From: Pseudeuparius sepicola
Lineage: Eukaryota; Arthropoda; Insecta; Coleoptera; Anthribidae
Assembly: GCA_963920635.1 (NCBI GenBank)
Contig: OY987306.1
Coordinates: 11,240,001 to 11,304,000, forward strand
Reading direction: 5' to 3'
Length of the DNA stretch: 64,000 nt
The position numbers and the translations under genes were made by a program. The notes under the pieces were generated by a model that was not told the DNA's origin, did not search any database, and saw only the letters and a program-made list of their open reading frames with translations. Numbering within the stretch: position 1 is the stretch's first letter; each line of letters opens with the position of its first letter. Shown in pieces: positions 11,375 through 23,168 of the stretch.

Positions 11375-12640
11375 TATAGAGGGTGAGTTAAAGGGAAAGG
11401 TTAAATGGGGAAAGAATTGCAGTTTTGAATGCACAATCTAATACCCCTTTTAGATTTTTAGAAAAGTTCATGGCTCACTAGAAATTTTGAAAAGAGTCAT
11501 TTTTTGCTATTTCATCAGATCTCTGTAGCTCCGTTATTTATGATTATACAGAAAAACTGTAGAGACAAATATTTTAGATAATTTTGGGCTTAATAAGATA
11601 GTCTAATCCAATTTTTTATGTTCTTTGTGATTTTTGAGATCTGACATAAACTTTTGTTTTTTTTTTATGTAAATCATAGTTGGCTGTGGCCTTATCAAAT
11701 CGGCCATTTTTTGAGCTTTCCAAAAATATAATACTCGGCATAGTTATTATAAAAAATAAAATAGCTATGGCTAATTTTCATTTTTTTTTTTTAATTTTCA
11801 CATAGTCAGCCATGGAATATTTTCATAATTACGTTCTATTTTATAATAAGACATTCTTCAAACTTTCAAATATTTTATTTTTAGTTGGTAACAAAATAAA
11901 ACAAAAATTATCGCGATGAAGCTCCACCACATAATTGTTTGCCCGTAAGAAATTACCTAGATCAGCTCTATCCAAATAGTTGGATAGGGAGAAATAGACC
12001 TATTTCCTGGCAGCCCCGATCCCCCGATTTGTCTGTTTTGGATTTCTTTTTGTGGGGAACAGTACAAAATAAAATATGAGACAATTGTTGAATTAAGAGC
12101 AGCCAGAGCAGCTGTTTTAGAAACAATTGCCAGTATTGACAGGCGCTCTCTAAGAAAGGCGACAAATTCAGTTTTAAAAATATGCAATATTTGCATAAAT
12201 AATAATGGTGGATTGTTTAAACACCTTTTTTATTTTAAAAGGTGACCTTTTAAAATAATAATAATTTGAATTTGAGTTTTTCAATTTTTGTTTTATTTTG
12301 TTACATTTTGTTACCAGCTAAAAACAAAATATTAGAAAGTTGGAAGTATGTCTAATTACAAAATAGAACGTAATTATGAAAATATTCCATGGCTGACTAT
12401 GTGAAAATTTAAAAAAAATCAGAAAATCAGCCATAGCTCTTTTATTTTTTATAATAACTATGCCGAATATTATATCTTTGGAAAGCTCAAAATATGGCCG
12501 GTTTTTATAAGGCCACAGCCCACTAAGATTTACATTCAAAAAAAGTTTGTCATATCTCAAAAATCACAAACAACCTTTGTTCTAGCTCTGCTGGTTTCGA
12601 GATCCCCATAGTGGGCATCGAAAAAAACTCACCCTGTATA
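11375..12640 (+). mobile_element. Mariner-type palindromic element with transposase remnant at its centre
   Basis: The ends read TATAGAGGGTGAGTT at left and the inverse of TATACAGGGTGAGTT at right. Long inverted arms run about 11650-11910 and about 12270-12560, with landmark GACTATGTGAAAATT and its inverse. The unpaired centre (about 11911-12250) encodes the 3' part of a mariner-like transposase. That ties this class of ACAGGGTG-ended palindromic elements to the mariner superfamily by direct linkage. Confidence 0.8.
11915..12245 (+). pseudogene. 3' end of a mariner-like transposase gene
   Basis: The frame from 11915 reads APPHNCLPVRNYL, then PRSPDLSVLDFFLWG, and hits a stop at 12077-12079. 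Reading continues one frame over from about 12075 with an E-L-R-A-A-R segment and ends at NGGLFKHLF. This is the normal order of the C-terminal half of insect mariner-like transposases: the PPH motif, the SPDL-x-x-LDFFLWG block, then a C-terminal NGGHFEHL-type end. The N-terminal DNA-binding domains and the first catalytic aspartates are missing. One frameshift near 12075 inactivates what is left. Confidence 0.85.
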
Positions 12641-12805
12641 TCGACCGAAATGATTAACAAAGTTACCTACTTTCTACTACAGTAGCCAAAAGAGTAATAT
12701 AAAATATCAATAATTTATCGGATAACTAAACATAGCAAACTAGTCTAGGCAATGTGCAAAAAGCAGAAAAGTACTAACTAAACATTACAGCTATACCGAC
12801 TGGGG

Positions 12806-12807
<2 letters not shown>

Positions 12808-12844
<37 letters not shown>
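12808..12844. repeat. (TCTA)n microsatellite forming the LINE tail
   Basis: About nine TCTA units directly abut the 13-bp target duplication, so on the minus strand they are the simple-repeat 3' tail of the LINE rather than an unrelated microsatellite. Confidence 0.85.
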
Positions 12845-12845
<1 letters not shown>

Positions 12846-13060
12846 GTGCAGGGGGTGGCCGCCTTAGTTCGGCCTGGCACGTAGGTCACAGTGGGCCCGT
12901 TAATAATTAATAATTCAACTTCAGTGCCTTGCTACATAAATAACTATTTTATAGAAAAACTGTTTACTCCAATGGATTCTACGTAAAAAAGTGCGTATGA
13001 AGCGTTTTCAACGAAATATATAGGTTTAAAAACAAATGAGCTATGATAATTGCAAAAATT

Positions 13061-13566
13061 TCAAAAACGCCCTGTATCTCCTAAAGTATTGGAGATATCA
13101 GAGATCTGTTTTGAGGATCGTAAATATCTCAAAAAATTAACCCATGAACACCTACCTTGTTTTTTTCTATCTATACAAATAACGGAGATACCCCATAAAA
13201 CCATCGAAAATGGCTCAGTCTGTACATCCTCCGCGCTCAGCTTAGCTGAGCCGAAGAACTCAAATCTGACCCTGTCAAGTGCAGGGCACTCGGTGACCAA
13301 GTGGTACGGGGTCTCCTCATCCTCCAGACACCATCTGCACTCAGGCTCCCCTCCCACTCCTATAAGGTGCAGGTGGCGAGCCAGGCAGCAGTGTCCGGTG
13401 AGGACCCTTACCACTCCCCTTAACTCCGACCTTGGCAGACGCAGCAGCTCCCTAGACAGGGCGGTCGACGGCCCACGAATCAGGAGCCTAGTCTGCCACA
13501 TCCACGGAGCCCGGCGCCACTCCTCAACGAACCTGCCATGCAACAATTCGTCCAGGGCTCCAATAG
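13061..13566 (-). pseudogene. LINE ORF2 C-terminal segment
   Basis: The minus-strand frame includes LLRLPRSELRGVVRVLTGHC, then RHLHLIGV and CRWCLEDEETPYHLVTECP. This is the region after RNase H in Jockey/R1-type polymerases, with a C-x2-C...H-x4-C zinc-binding pattern. It continues from the RNase H fragment at 15236-15406, from which it was separated by an insertion. The last about 50 codons (below about 13210) do not look like LINE protein and may be another repeat. Confidence 0.8.
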
Positions 13567-15240
13567 GGTATTTAACCGTTTTTCAAATTTTATTTTGTTG
13601 AAAGCCTGTATTGATGCAGACTACACTAGTAAAATTCTAAACTAAAAGTTTTACCTCCTTTGGGAGAAAATTGAGTTTAAAATTATTTCCGTTTTTAACG
13701 GTTTTCTTAATTTTGACGTCATAATAATTTTGAGCTATGTGAATAGGACCGCGAAGCCTTGAAGCTTTATTCGTTTATTGTACGTTGCCAACTCGTGTGA
13801 TTTTTCCTCGCTGGTCGAATATTTTGTTATTAGAATAGCTGTGTTCTATAGCATGGAAACTCAAATTGTCAACATAAAGTTGATTATACAGTTCAAATTC
13901 TCTGACTGTTTTTAACTCTGGTTATTGGTTCGGACTAGTTTGAGATTGCTTCCTAGAACAAACCTATTAATTGCAATAAATAATAACAGCAGTTAACTTT
14001 ATAAAAAAACACTATGTTCCGTAAAGATATAATATACTTTCTCAATGTTTGTTGAAGAATAGTCGGTCTTTGGAGTACAGGATTTACTTCTGAATACAAG
14101 TCCAAAAGGGGATCTGGCAACGGTGCAGCAAACTAGTAACGATAACGGTGCCGTCCTAACCTAATCTTGATGTTTTGTGGGTATCGACACATAACCTAGC
14201 TTTCTAGCTTTGCGGTTTTCGCGTTTCGCGAGATTGTTTCGCTTTGGCATCTCGCTTTAAAAATTGTGAGAGCATAAATAGGCATGTCAATTTCCGGAAG
14301 ATTGTCTGAACTTGCTTTAACAAAACCCACATTCACTATAGGAGGAGCCATTACTTTACTCTTTGTCAACTTCTTCGCACTGAAACAGAAAGCAAATTAA
14401 ACACTCTATCTACTCTCATACCTATATAAATGCATCAGGTAGGTAGGTATTTCTTGGAATTTAAATGATTACCTATTTATATTCTTTAGGTACCTACCTA
14501 CAATCAAATTGAGAAAGAGTGGTTACTAAATTATACTTTGCTCTCAAACACTTTTATCTGGGGATTGAACTACCTACTACCAATATCAATTTTATGGTAC
14601 CTATTCATTTTTCTTTGTAATTGAAACTATAGGGTTTAGGATTGTACCATGTACATAAGTGAAGATTTGCATTTGTAATTAATTAGATTTTATTACACTA
14701 TCTCTCTCAATTTGAAACACAAGCACAATTTTTAATTATATTATAAGAAAGGAGCAATGATAAAAATTTGCATTGCCTACTTGCTTACCTTATTTTAATC
14801 GTTGATTTGTGAACACCTCATTTAGTCCTTTACTATTATGACAACGCGATAAACAATGGTTTTATTATAAAATATAAAATTCAAAATCGTTTGGAACCCC
14901 TCAATAACTTTGATAAAATTAACAATTTTGAAATGTAAACAAAACTCCAGCTGATATTATTTGACTAGTGACATATCAAATCACAAATTAATAAGATTAG
15001 GTCTCCAGTCCAAGTCCGTACCACATGATAAAAAAACGAATGAAAATGTTCGGCTCGTTATTATGACGTCAACACGCGGTCGGGTCCCGAACGCAAATTC
15101 AAATAAATTCAAATTTTATTTTGAAAATTCTAACTTCGTGGATACTTATTCGGGAAATAAAAAATGGTTAAAGCTATCTTAGGACTTGATGAATCAAGTT
15201 ATGTGCAATTTATTTGAAAATTTGATTAGAGGAAACTACC
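13567..15240. mobile_element. 1.67-kb insertion inside the LINE, superfamily unknown
   Basis: The LINE reading frame is broken exactly at ATAGGGTA (about 13563-13570) and resumes at TACCCTAT (about 15237-15244), short inverted termini. Further in, TTGACGTCATAATAA (13713-13727) is mirrored by its exact inverse at 15058-15072. No transposase was recognised. The interior is AT-rich except near 14130-14260. The target duplication is at most 2-3 bp and ambiguous. Confidence 0.6.
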
Positions 15241-15406
15241 CTATTGCGACACATGGCGCATTCCCCAATATCGGTTCTGGCCCCACTGGTCTTCCCATGG
15301 ATCCCTCTCTAGCCAGTAGGTCCGCAGTCTCGTTCCCCGCTATGCCCGCGTGACCAGGCACCCACGACAGAACAACCCTGTTCCCTTCGGCCACCAGCCT
15401 GAGCAA
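15236..15406 (-). pseudogene. LINE RNase H domain fragment
   Basis: The minus-strand frame reads VVLSWVPGHAGIAGNETADL and then LAREGS. This is the signature end of the RNase H domain of LINE polymerases (SWVPGH with a conserved histidine, then GNE-x-AD). It starts right at the 13-bp target duplication and stops at the insertion junction. The 5' half of RNase H, the reverse transcriptase and the endonuclease are absent. Confidence 0.85.
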
Positions 15407-15419
15407 ACCGACTGGGGTC

Positions 15420-16053
15420 ATTTTAAGACCACTGCGAGGAAAATCGGTCCGTTATGCTGTGGCACTGAAATCTCCTTCGTTATTATATCCGTATTTTTTT
15501 ATTTATTAACCCATTTCGATAAACGGGGTCCTTTAAAATCTCTTTCGAAAACTATACCTATACATTCAATCGACCACATTTATTTTCCATCATTACTAAG
15601 TGGAAAATCCTTTCGTCCTCCAAGTTGCAATTCGCCTAATGCGATTACCAATCTCTTCCTAATTGTACCTCGTTTCCTTCCGTCCGACATTAACCATAAT
15701 CATTTTAGAGCGGTTGAGTCGCATCAAAGGAAAAATCTGGTAAATATGCTCCGGTGGTTTTAGTGCCTCCGACGGTATGGCACCTCGGAACGATTTACTC
15801 GTCGATTTTTATTCACGCTTCACTTCGCAAAACGATATTATTTATCAAAATGAGGAAAAAGTTAGTCATAGAAACACTCTTCATTTTGCAGTGTTTCGAC
15901 GATATTTATTTACGAAGTACCCTACCTTTTACAAAAACGCCCAAACACGTCAATATTTTGTGATAAGTTTTCTTCATCCCATAAGCTAATATTTATTTAT
16001 AACAACTAATACCGGATGGGCCAAAAGTCAGTGAAGGTCTTGGAATATATTAA
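15420..16053. other. No recognisable feature
   Basis: Moderately AT-rich. Several overlapping open frames run through 15480-15990 on the plus strand, but none has a recognisable domain and they overlap one another. Confidence 0.4.
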
Positions 16054-16450
16054 TATACAGAGGGTCTTTTAAATTGAGAAAAATAGAAGTTTGAAAAATA
16101 GTGCTACCTCCTCATATAAACTTAATGTCTTTGGGGCTCCCTAAGTAAGTTACAAAATTTGCTGAAAAATAAGATACCTATATTTTTTAATATTTCTGGA
16201 ACTAATAAAACTAGTCAAACCAAAACGTGGACCAAAATCTAATGTTGCTAAAAGCTAATTATACAGGGAGATTTTTTCTTAAAAAAATGTATCGAAATGA
16301 TAAGGGTTTTTTATATATGTATGCAGGGCGTCAAAGTTCATTTTTTTTCAACTTTTCTTTTTATTTTTCCTAAAGGAAGACAGTTAAGGCAAACATATTG
16401 GGTATAAATTAGACACTCATTGAATACTACAAATTAAAAATAATTCAACC

Positions 16451-17260
16451 TAGTGTTTCACAAGACAAATTTCTTGTCTTGCTAGGTCTATTCTTTTCTT
16501 GTCTTGCAAAGCAAGACAAGAAATTAAATTCATTCTTATCTTGCCCGACTCTTGCCGGAAAAAATCTCGTCTTGCAAGCAAGACTCCTTGCAACTTATTG
16601 TTCTTGCATTTTTTGTTTAGTGACGTCATCGCAGCAAGAGTCTTGCTACCAAGACTCTTGTTAGCAAGACTCTTGATAGCAAGACTCTTGCAAAAAAACT
16701 TTACTGCTGAGGATGAACACCTAGCGGTTTGAAACATGTATAATAGTTTTAAGTAAAAACTACTTGTGGAGTTTTGATTTGTTTAATCTTGCATTATTTA
16801 TTAATGTGGATAACACCAACGATGTTGGTTTTGTTATTTGTATATATTTCTTTAAATTTTAATAATAATTTTCTTTTAATGTTTTCATGATTTTCAATTC
16901 GAAATACCTCTTAAGGCCAAGATTTTCCGTTCTGTTAAAGTCATTTTGATATCTGTGGGTTTCGATATGTGTGGACAAAAACTGTGAAACCCACTCTCCC
17001 AAAATACCCTTATCTATAATATACTTATATGTCACTAATATATAACGAACCAAAGCATTAGGAAGTACACTAGACCCGAGAAACAGCTGGTCTATAGGTA
17101 GTGTCATTTAAGTATTTTAGCAAAAGCAGATTAAAAGAAAACATGAAAAATAAATTAATCTCTTGCAAAGCAAGACAAGAAATTTAAAATGGTCTTGTCT
17201 TATTCTTGCAGCACGAACAAAACAAAAACAAGAAATTTGCAAGAGTCTTGTGAAACACTA
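16451..17260. mobile_element. hAT-type MITE with 8-bp target duplication ATTCAACC
   Basis: The termini TAGTGTTTCACAAGAC and its inverse are flanked on both sides by the identical octamer ATTCAACC (16443-16450 and 17261-17268). A TAG start and an 8-bp duplication are hallmarks of hAT elements. Both subterminal zones are packed with CTTGTCTTGC and CAAGACTCTTG motifs, including three close CAAGACTCTTG copies at about 16650-16690, a usual pattern for hAT transposase binding. The 810-bp body encodes nothing recognisable. Confidence 0.88.
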
Positions 17261-17264
17261 ATTC

Positions 17265-17950
17265 AACCCATCTACTTTCACCAGTGCCGGAGAGACAAGG
17301 GTCAACCATCATATTTTTTTATTAAAAAAATGGTACGCCACTGGAAAAGTAATAATTTGTGGTCTTCACTAAGTTCTCCAATCAGTTATAAGAAAACTAT
17401 TCTTGACTTTTTCGAAAAATGTACCTTCCGTTTTTTGAAAAATTCAATTTTGTGCGTTTTAATTTTTTACCAGAAGATAATCAAAGTAGGTCTAGGCTCT
17501 CGAAATTTTGCACACATACTGAAATGCTAATTCCGAACAATTTCCTTAATAACATTTTACCGTAAGACCTACCTAAAGCCCACTTTACTGGTGCGAAAAA
17601 TTAGATTTTTTAACTTCCCAAGTCACATGATTTTTCGAATCTAGAAACCTTTGTGTAGGTTTTAGGACCAAATAATGTTATTAAGGAAAGTTGTTCGGAA
17701 TTAAAAGCTCCGTAGGTGTGCGAAATTTCGAGAGAATATACTTTGATTTTCTTCTGCTAAAAATTAAAACGCGCAAAAGTAAATTTTTCGAAAACGGTAA
17801 CTTTTTCGAAAAAAAGTCAAGAATAGTTTTCTTCTTAGAATTTATTGGATAATTTAGTGAAGGCAAAAATATTACTTTTCCAGTGGCGTACCATTTTTTT
17901 TAAATTAAAAATATGATGGTTAACCCCCGTCTCTCCGACACTGGTGTTTT
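17265..17950. repeat. Palindrome, about 310-bp arms
   Basis: Left arm about 17278-17590 is mirrored by about 17595-17945: ATGGTACGCCACTGG near 17330 against CCAGTGGCGTACCAT near 17880, and CACCAGTGCCGGAGAGAC against GTCTCTCCGACACTGGTG. A diverged relative of part of the arm (TCTAGGCT near a TTTGCAC string) is seen near 38860-38960. Non-coding. Confidence 0.75.
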
Positions 17951-18635
17951 TCTTTAAGAAGAATAAAAGAAAATTTTAAAAAAATAACTTTGACTCGTTT
18001 TATATCGAAAACTGTTCGATATATTGGATTTCCATACATCTTTATAGGAAAAAATCTCCTTTTTTGAAATTTTCTGGCAGTTTTTAAAGTATTGCTGATA
18101 AAGTTGGACCACCGTGTATAGTGAATTGATAGTAAAAAATTCGCTTTCTACTTTACACTCTACTGGAAACATTTTGTTCCTCTTTTTTTCCAATAACAGG
18201 TTTTCTCTTCACATTAAGTTTAAGTTTCATTAAGTTTAAAAAATTGAAATCACCATGAAACCGTAGCAAATACGAACAAATATGAAGAAGGTTTTTGCGG
18301 GAAATGAAAGGGTTCATTCGAGATTAATGTCGTTTATAACTTTGCAGATGGCTGGACTACTTTTTTTTAAATTAGCCTCACTAGTTTTCCCCGCTTCTGG
18401 TGGATACTTCACCATTTTGTCAACCTATTTCAGTAATAAGTTTTCCAAATTTGGTTTGGATGACTTTATTAGTTTCAGATTTATTAAAAAAAATTTTGGG
18501 AACTTTAACACCCTTCTAACTTCCTTCTAGGAAGCCCCAAATATATTAAGTAAGTTTATATGAGAAACTGGCATTATTTTTTAAAGTTTAATTATTTCCC
18601 AAGGTTTGTCAATTTAAAACTGGAACACCCTGTAT

Positions 18636-19835
18636 TTTCTATGATAATGATTCTTGGAAGGTATATGCAGAAGTTCCACTGCATAATTTCATTCATCTAG
18701 CTTATAGGTATCTATAAGCACGCTAGATTTGTTTTTCACTGTTAGTTATACTAATAGAACATAATATCCACTTGTGAGTATACTCCGAGTAGGTATTCTG
18801 TGGTAATGGTATGTTTAGAGAAACATAGTTCTGATGTGGACCACTCACCTGCTAGAAAACTGCGTTCAGCTCGGAAAATACAGAAATCATAAAAGCTATA
18901 CCACGGAAGAAAATGTTCTAGAAGGAGCTCGATTTTATTATACGTGGTTAACAAAATCAGATACAAATTGACTTCACTTGAGAGATGCTTATAAACGCTA
19001 AAGGTATTTTTCCTACAAGCCGCAATACCCTCGCTAATACAATCAATGATTATTTTCAGATTGATTGATATACCTTTATGGGACTTGGGACTTCAAGGAG
19101 AATTTGTAATAATCGGATGGGACTGCAGTAGGTATAATCAGTGATTATAGTATTGAGAAGATATCCGACCGCTGTGCATTCCAGCAGTGACTATTATAGT
19201 TATATAGTCTCTGATTCCAGACACTAAGCTGTAAGCTCCATGTGTACTGATTAGAATGCTAGTAATCACCGCTGCATGCTACTCTAACGCAAAGTTCTTG
19301 ATTCTTTACATATCGCCCTCTATACGAATGAGAGCCTGAAGTTTAATTTGTCCGTCATAGTTTCGCCATTGGTCGCTGGATGCTCCCAACGGCGCTTGTT
19401 GGGAAATGGGCGATAATTAAATAAACGATTACGTTTAAACCCTTATTTTGAGCTCACCTCACCTGAGGTCTAGTCGGTGTCGTTCTCTCGGTCTCGGAGG
19501 TAACTCTTCTCACAGTACGGACTCGTCCGACGTTCTGCGATCCTCGAGGTTGGACTTGGGCGAAACTGGCTAATTTCCTCTTGCCGCGCGCGCGATTAAT
19601 AAAACTTTTTTTATGTATTCGTCAAAAAAATCTCTTGTTTTGTTGTCAATGTCTTGTTCGTTTTTCTATGTATACTAGGTGTTTTGTGCAACTCAATAAA
19701 GGTGTGATATAAAACCAAAGTCTAGAGAATACTATAATTCGGAAACAAACGTTTCCCCCCTGCCGTCTCCCGCTCCCTCGGCCCGCCGTCATCGGAGTAC
19801 GGCGATCGATATCTTATTTGATAAGAAAATAAGCT
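18636..19835. other. Mostly unassigned; locally GC-rich at 19440-19600
   Basis: AT-rich overall, with a GC-richer patch near 19440-19600 (CTCGGTCTCGGAGG, CCGCGCGCGCG) that could be a fragment of a promoter or exon. No open frame of note. The string CAAAGTCTAGAGAATAC near 19717 recurs near 21574, on either side of the next two MITEs. Confidence 0.4.
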
Positions 19836-20313
19836 TATAGACCGGGAGATAGTGACAGATTTTTGGACGTGATTTTACTCAGTATGCCTTGCAAAGGGCA
19901 TTATGTGGCACATATTCTCACAATAATAAGGTATGAATCAGAGAGTCATCCTGGGTTCTTGATGTGAAAAACAGAGTTTTCAATTATTCGAAAAATATGC
20001 GTTTTGATATGACTTTATACAGGCTGCCATGTGTTTTATAATGAAGTTCAAATAGAAAATTCCTCGGAAAACCATAGGCATACCGTTTGGGTTCTCCGAG
20101 GATTTTTCTATTTTGAACTTCATTATAAAACTAAAATCATATCAAAACGCATATTTTTCGAATAATTGAAAACTCAGTTTTTCATATGAAGAACCCAGGA
20201 TGACTCTCTGGTTCATACCTAATTATTGTGAGAATATGTGCCACATAATGCCCTTTGCAAGGCATACTGAGTAAAATCACGTCCAAAAATCTGTCACTAT
20301 CTCCCGGTCTATA
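19836..20313. mobile_element. Near-perfect palindromic MITE, TATAGACCGGGAGAT ends
   Basis: The arms are about 215-bp long and almost identical, from TATAGACCGGGAGATAGTGA to its inverse at 20313, around a roughly 50-bp centre (ATAGGCATACCGTTTGGG). Flanking TA is consistent with a TA target. Relatives with the same terminal core (AGATAGTGACAGATTT) occur at 22478-22535 (fragment), 42500-43100 and 43126-43605. Confidence 0.88.
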
Positions 20314-20402
20314 TGTAGCTGAGAGCGGTTCGAGGCTGATTTACGACCAGTCGCAAAAAATTGTTGTTTTCTCCGAGAGAACAAAGAAGTGAGCTCCGCA
20401 CA

Positions 20403-21462
20403 TATACAGGGTGAGTCAAAATTTATAGTAAATACTTTAAAGGGGTGTTCGGTAGGTGGTTTTAAGGGGGTCTTTCATGTAAAATTTTTCGATTTGGGCT
20501 TTCCTTGCCAAGTTATTCGGGTCTACAGGGTGACCCAAAAGTATTTTTGTTTATTTATATCTCCATAACTGCGCTAGTTAAAAATTTGAAATTTGGTATG
20601 TGTTATCTTCTTACTAGAAGACGCCTTAGGGAAGTTTATTCATTTACACAACTAACAACCTCTATTAATTTTTTTGCTCAAACTTTTTTGAGGTTATCTT
20701 TTTGGTCTTGCAGGTCCATCATTTCAGTGTACCGGTATCTTTTCATTTGGCAACAAAGGTGTACGCTTGTTTCATAACGATAAAATCAACCGTTTGCGTT
20801 GAAATTGACAAAACGTGCCCCAAAACATACAAAACATACAATTTTTACCTACCGCTTTCAAACGTTACACATCGACTGTATCATTTAAACTAAGAAAAAA
20901 ATTCCTATGAACAATGTACCAAAACTTATTAGCTTTCAAAATGGAAAGGATTGAATTTAACAAAATTTGAACATCCTATTTCAAGAAAACCAATGCTGTT
21001 TTGACTAATGTCCAATTGGTATTTTTTTCCTTATTTTGAATGTACAGTCGACCTGTAACGTTTGAAAGCGGTAGGTAAAAATTTTATGTTAGAATGAACG
21101 GTTAATGTTATCGTTATGAAACAAGAGTATACTTTTGTTGCAAAATTAAAAGATACACTGAAATGATGGACCTGCAAGACCAAAAAGATAACCTCAAAAA
21201 AGTTGGAGCAATAGGGGTTGTTAGTTTTTACCCTTTTTTAGGGCACTGTATAAATGAATAAACTACCCTAATGCGTCTGCCAGTAAGTATATATACGTTA
21301 TTGAGATATAAATAAAAAAAATACTTTTTGGTCACCCTGTAGACCCGAATAACTTGGCAAGGAAAGCCCAAATCGAAAATGTTATATGAGAGACCCCCTT
21401 AAAACCACCTGGCGAACACCCCTTTAAAGTATTTATTATACATTCTGACTCACCCTGTATAA
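20403..21462. mobile_element. Palindromic MITE with nested ACAGGGTGACCC termini
   Basis: TATACAGGGTGAGTC at 20403 is mirrored at 21462. About 120 bp further in on each side lies a second terminus-like sequence, CTACAGGGTGACCCAAAAGT (20523) and its inverse (to 21342). Either one MITE inserted into another or the element carries doubled ends. The interior shares a block with GTCCATCATTTCAGTG (20690-20830 and inverted at 21080-21210) with the element at 6093-6780. Confidence 0.82.
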
Positions 21463-23168
21463 TGATACCTGTGGCACAGGCACAGGCATGTAAGCAGCGC
21501 TGTCCAAAATTTTCAGTTTATAGTTATTATTGTTAGGTTCCTCAAATAGGTAAGAGGAACTCAGTTTTATCAAAGTCTAGAGAATACGATTCATTACAGA
21601 ACCACAAAGACAGATTAGTTCATACTAAACTCTACTCTCAGCCTCAGCCGAATGTATTTTGCCGCCGCCATCTCACGTGCGGAAGCTGTATTCCACGGTG
21701 AAGCATTAAACTATGAAAAGTGGCTTTGTACAGTTTTCGTACACGCCTCGAGTTAATTCCCAATCGTGGTAATAGGGGGCAAATGCTATCGACACCACCT
21801 CGCGTCGGGAATTATTTGTCAGTCATAGGTATATTGTTAATAATTCTTAAGGAATCTTATACAATACTATAATCATTGGTATAACGAATGATGGTGCATA
21901 ATATGATAACAAAAAATTAAATTATGTAGTTCACAATTCAAAGAAATATTTACACTTCAAGACCTATTATGACCTTTATCCTACCCTTTATAAAACTTTC
22001 TTCCCTGTTACAGTGGCGTAAACCATATAACTGTAGTTTTCCACTTTTAAAACTCGTGGAAGGGGTGCAGAATTTACATGACATCATAAGTACAATGTCC
22101 TCAAAACTTCTAAACAAATAAAGAATATTATCTTGTTTATACGAACTCAACGAACTGGTATATAGGTACGTAGATAAATATAGTTGTAAGAAAGAAGGGG
22201 TGTGGGGAATATGAGACTACTTCAGCTAGTTACAACTCGAAGTGCTTGAACAAGATAAACTTGGGATCGTGTAAGTAAACACACCGAAAAAAGTAACCCT
22301 TGAATGAACTCCCGATTGAAAGTAGTAGTTTATTGTACAACAAGAGGGGATGTATATGTATATGATGTCCACAACGTACGAGTATGACGCCGAGGGAGAC
22401 ATTCCATAATTTTACCGAATTTTTCCCAACGTGTAATACCTTACTACTTACTACCGTTATATTCAAACGCATTATCATGCCCTCTGAAAGGTATACTGAG
22501 TAAAACACATCCAAAAATCTGTCACTGACTCCAGATCCATTAAGTTTAAGCTAAAATATTTTAATATGGGTTCCTACTCAGTACAAACTGTGCATTGGCA
22601 TTTGTGCATGCGTTGTGCACGTCGCTGTATGAAAAATGTTTTACTAAATCGACCTATATTCCATCGAAACTAAATCTCTCTTTTGCATAACTATTATTGT
22701 AGTCTAGAATTTAATTTTTTTAACGTCAGAAACTCCAAACGCTCAAACGCGCAAGGGAAATCCCGACTAGTCCATAGTTTTTATCCACTAGACAAATGTT
22801 TTCCTGCTTTAATTAAAAGTTATTCTCCATCGAAGTTTACGATGAAGGGGTTAGACCTTATTTTGTTCTCCGCTCCACACCTTGGGTAATAATTCGCTAT
22901 ATTTGCAAGTTTACATCAGAGGCAAGCTTGAGCGGGGAACTTTAATTCCCGGTGGTAGCGTGAGGCGCACATAGCCGAAACGGTTATAAATTTTATTATG
23001 TTATGTCGAAAGGCGGTTTCTTTTTCATTTCGGGGATATAATGGCATCAGCGGGGGAAAACTTTTCTCGGTGTATTATCTTTCCCAAAGTTACGTTATAG
23101 GTCTGGGTTTTGTTTATACCTACCGCCTCTTGCCGTGTATAGAACATTGAACTATCAACGGACTTTGA
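21463..23168. other. Unassigned, with a MITE fragment at 22478-22535
   Basis: No gene was recognised. At 22478-22535 a short piece (CTCTGAAAGGTATACTGAGT, then AATCTGTCACT) matches the end of the 19836-20313 MITE family. A moderately GC-rich stretch lies at 21650-21810. The remainder is AT-rich. Confidence 0.45.

Larger units (their letters stand above)
12808..15406 (-). mobile_element. 5'-truncated LINE with RNase H, split by a later insertion
   Basis: The copy is bounded by a perfect 13-bp direct repeat, ACCGACTGGGGTC, at 12795-12807 and 15407-15419. On the minus strand it begins abruptly inside an RNase H domain (5' truncation, usual for LINEs) and ends in a (GATA)n tail at 12808-12844. 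Removing the 1.67-kb insertion at 13567-15240 leaves about 0.9 kb of LINE. The coding style (RNase H followed by a C-x2-C-H-C cluster) fits R1/Jockey/I-type elements, but the clade is not settled. Confidence 0.8.
16054..18635. mobile_element. Composite palindromic element with ACAG-type ends
   Basis: The left end TATACAGAGGGTCTTTTAAA and the first 100 bases (CTCCTCATATAAACTTA, GGGGCTCCCTAA) are mirrored, diverged, at about 18525-18635 (TAAGTTTATATGAGAAACTG, ACACCCTGTAT). The 2.6-kb interior hosts a hAT-type MITE at 16451-17260 and a separate palindrome at 17265-17950. No transposase was found. Confidence 0.6.

Noticed and set aside
11957..12196. Minus-strand frames over the mariner remnant
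   Set aside because: The plus strand reads a recognisable transposase tail across the same bases, so the minus frames are shadows.
12808..12844. Independent microsatellite locus
   Set aside because: It abuts the 13-bp target duplication exactly and is better explained as the LINE's simple-repeat tail.
13050..13601. 183-codon plus-strand frame
   Set aside because: Opposite strand of the LINE C-terminal segment, which has clear family motifs on the minus strand.
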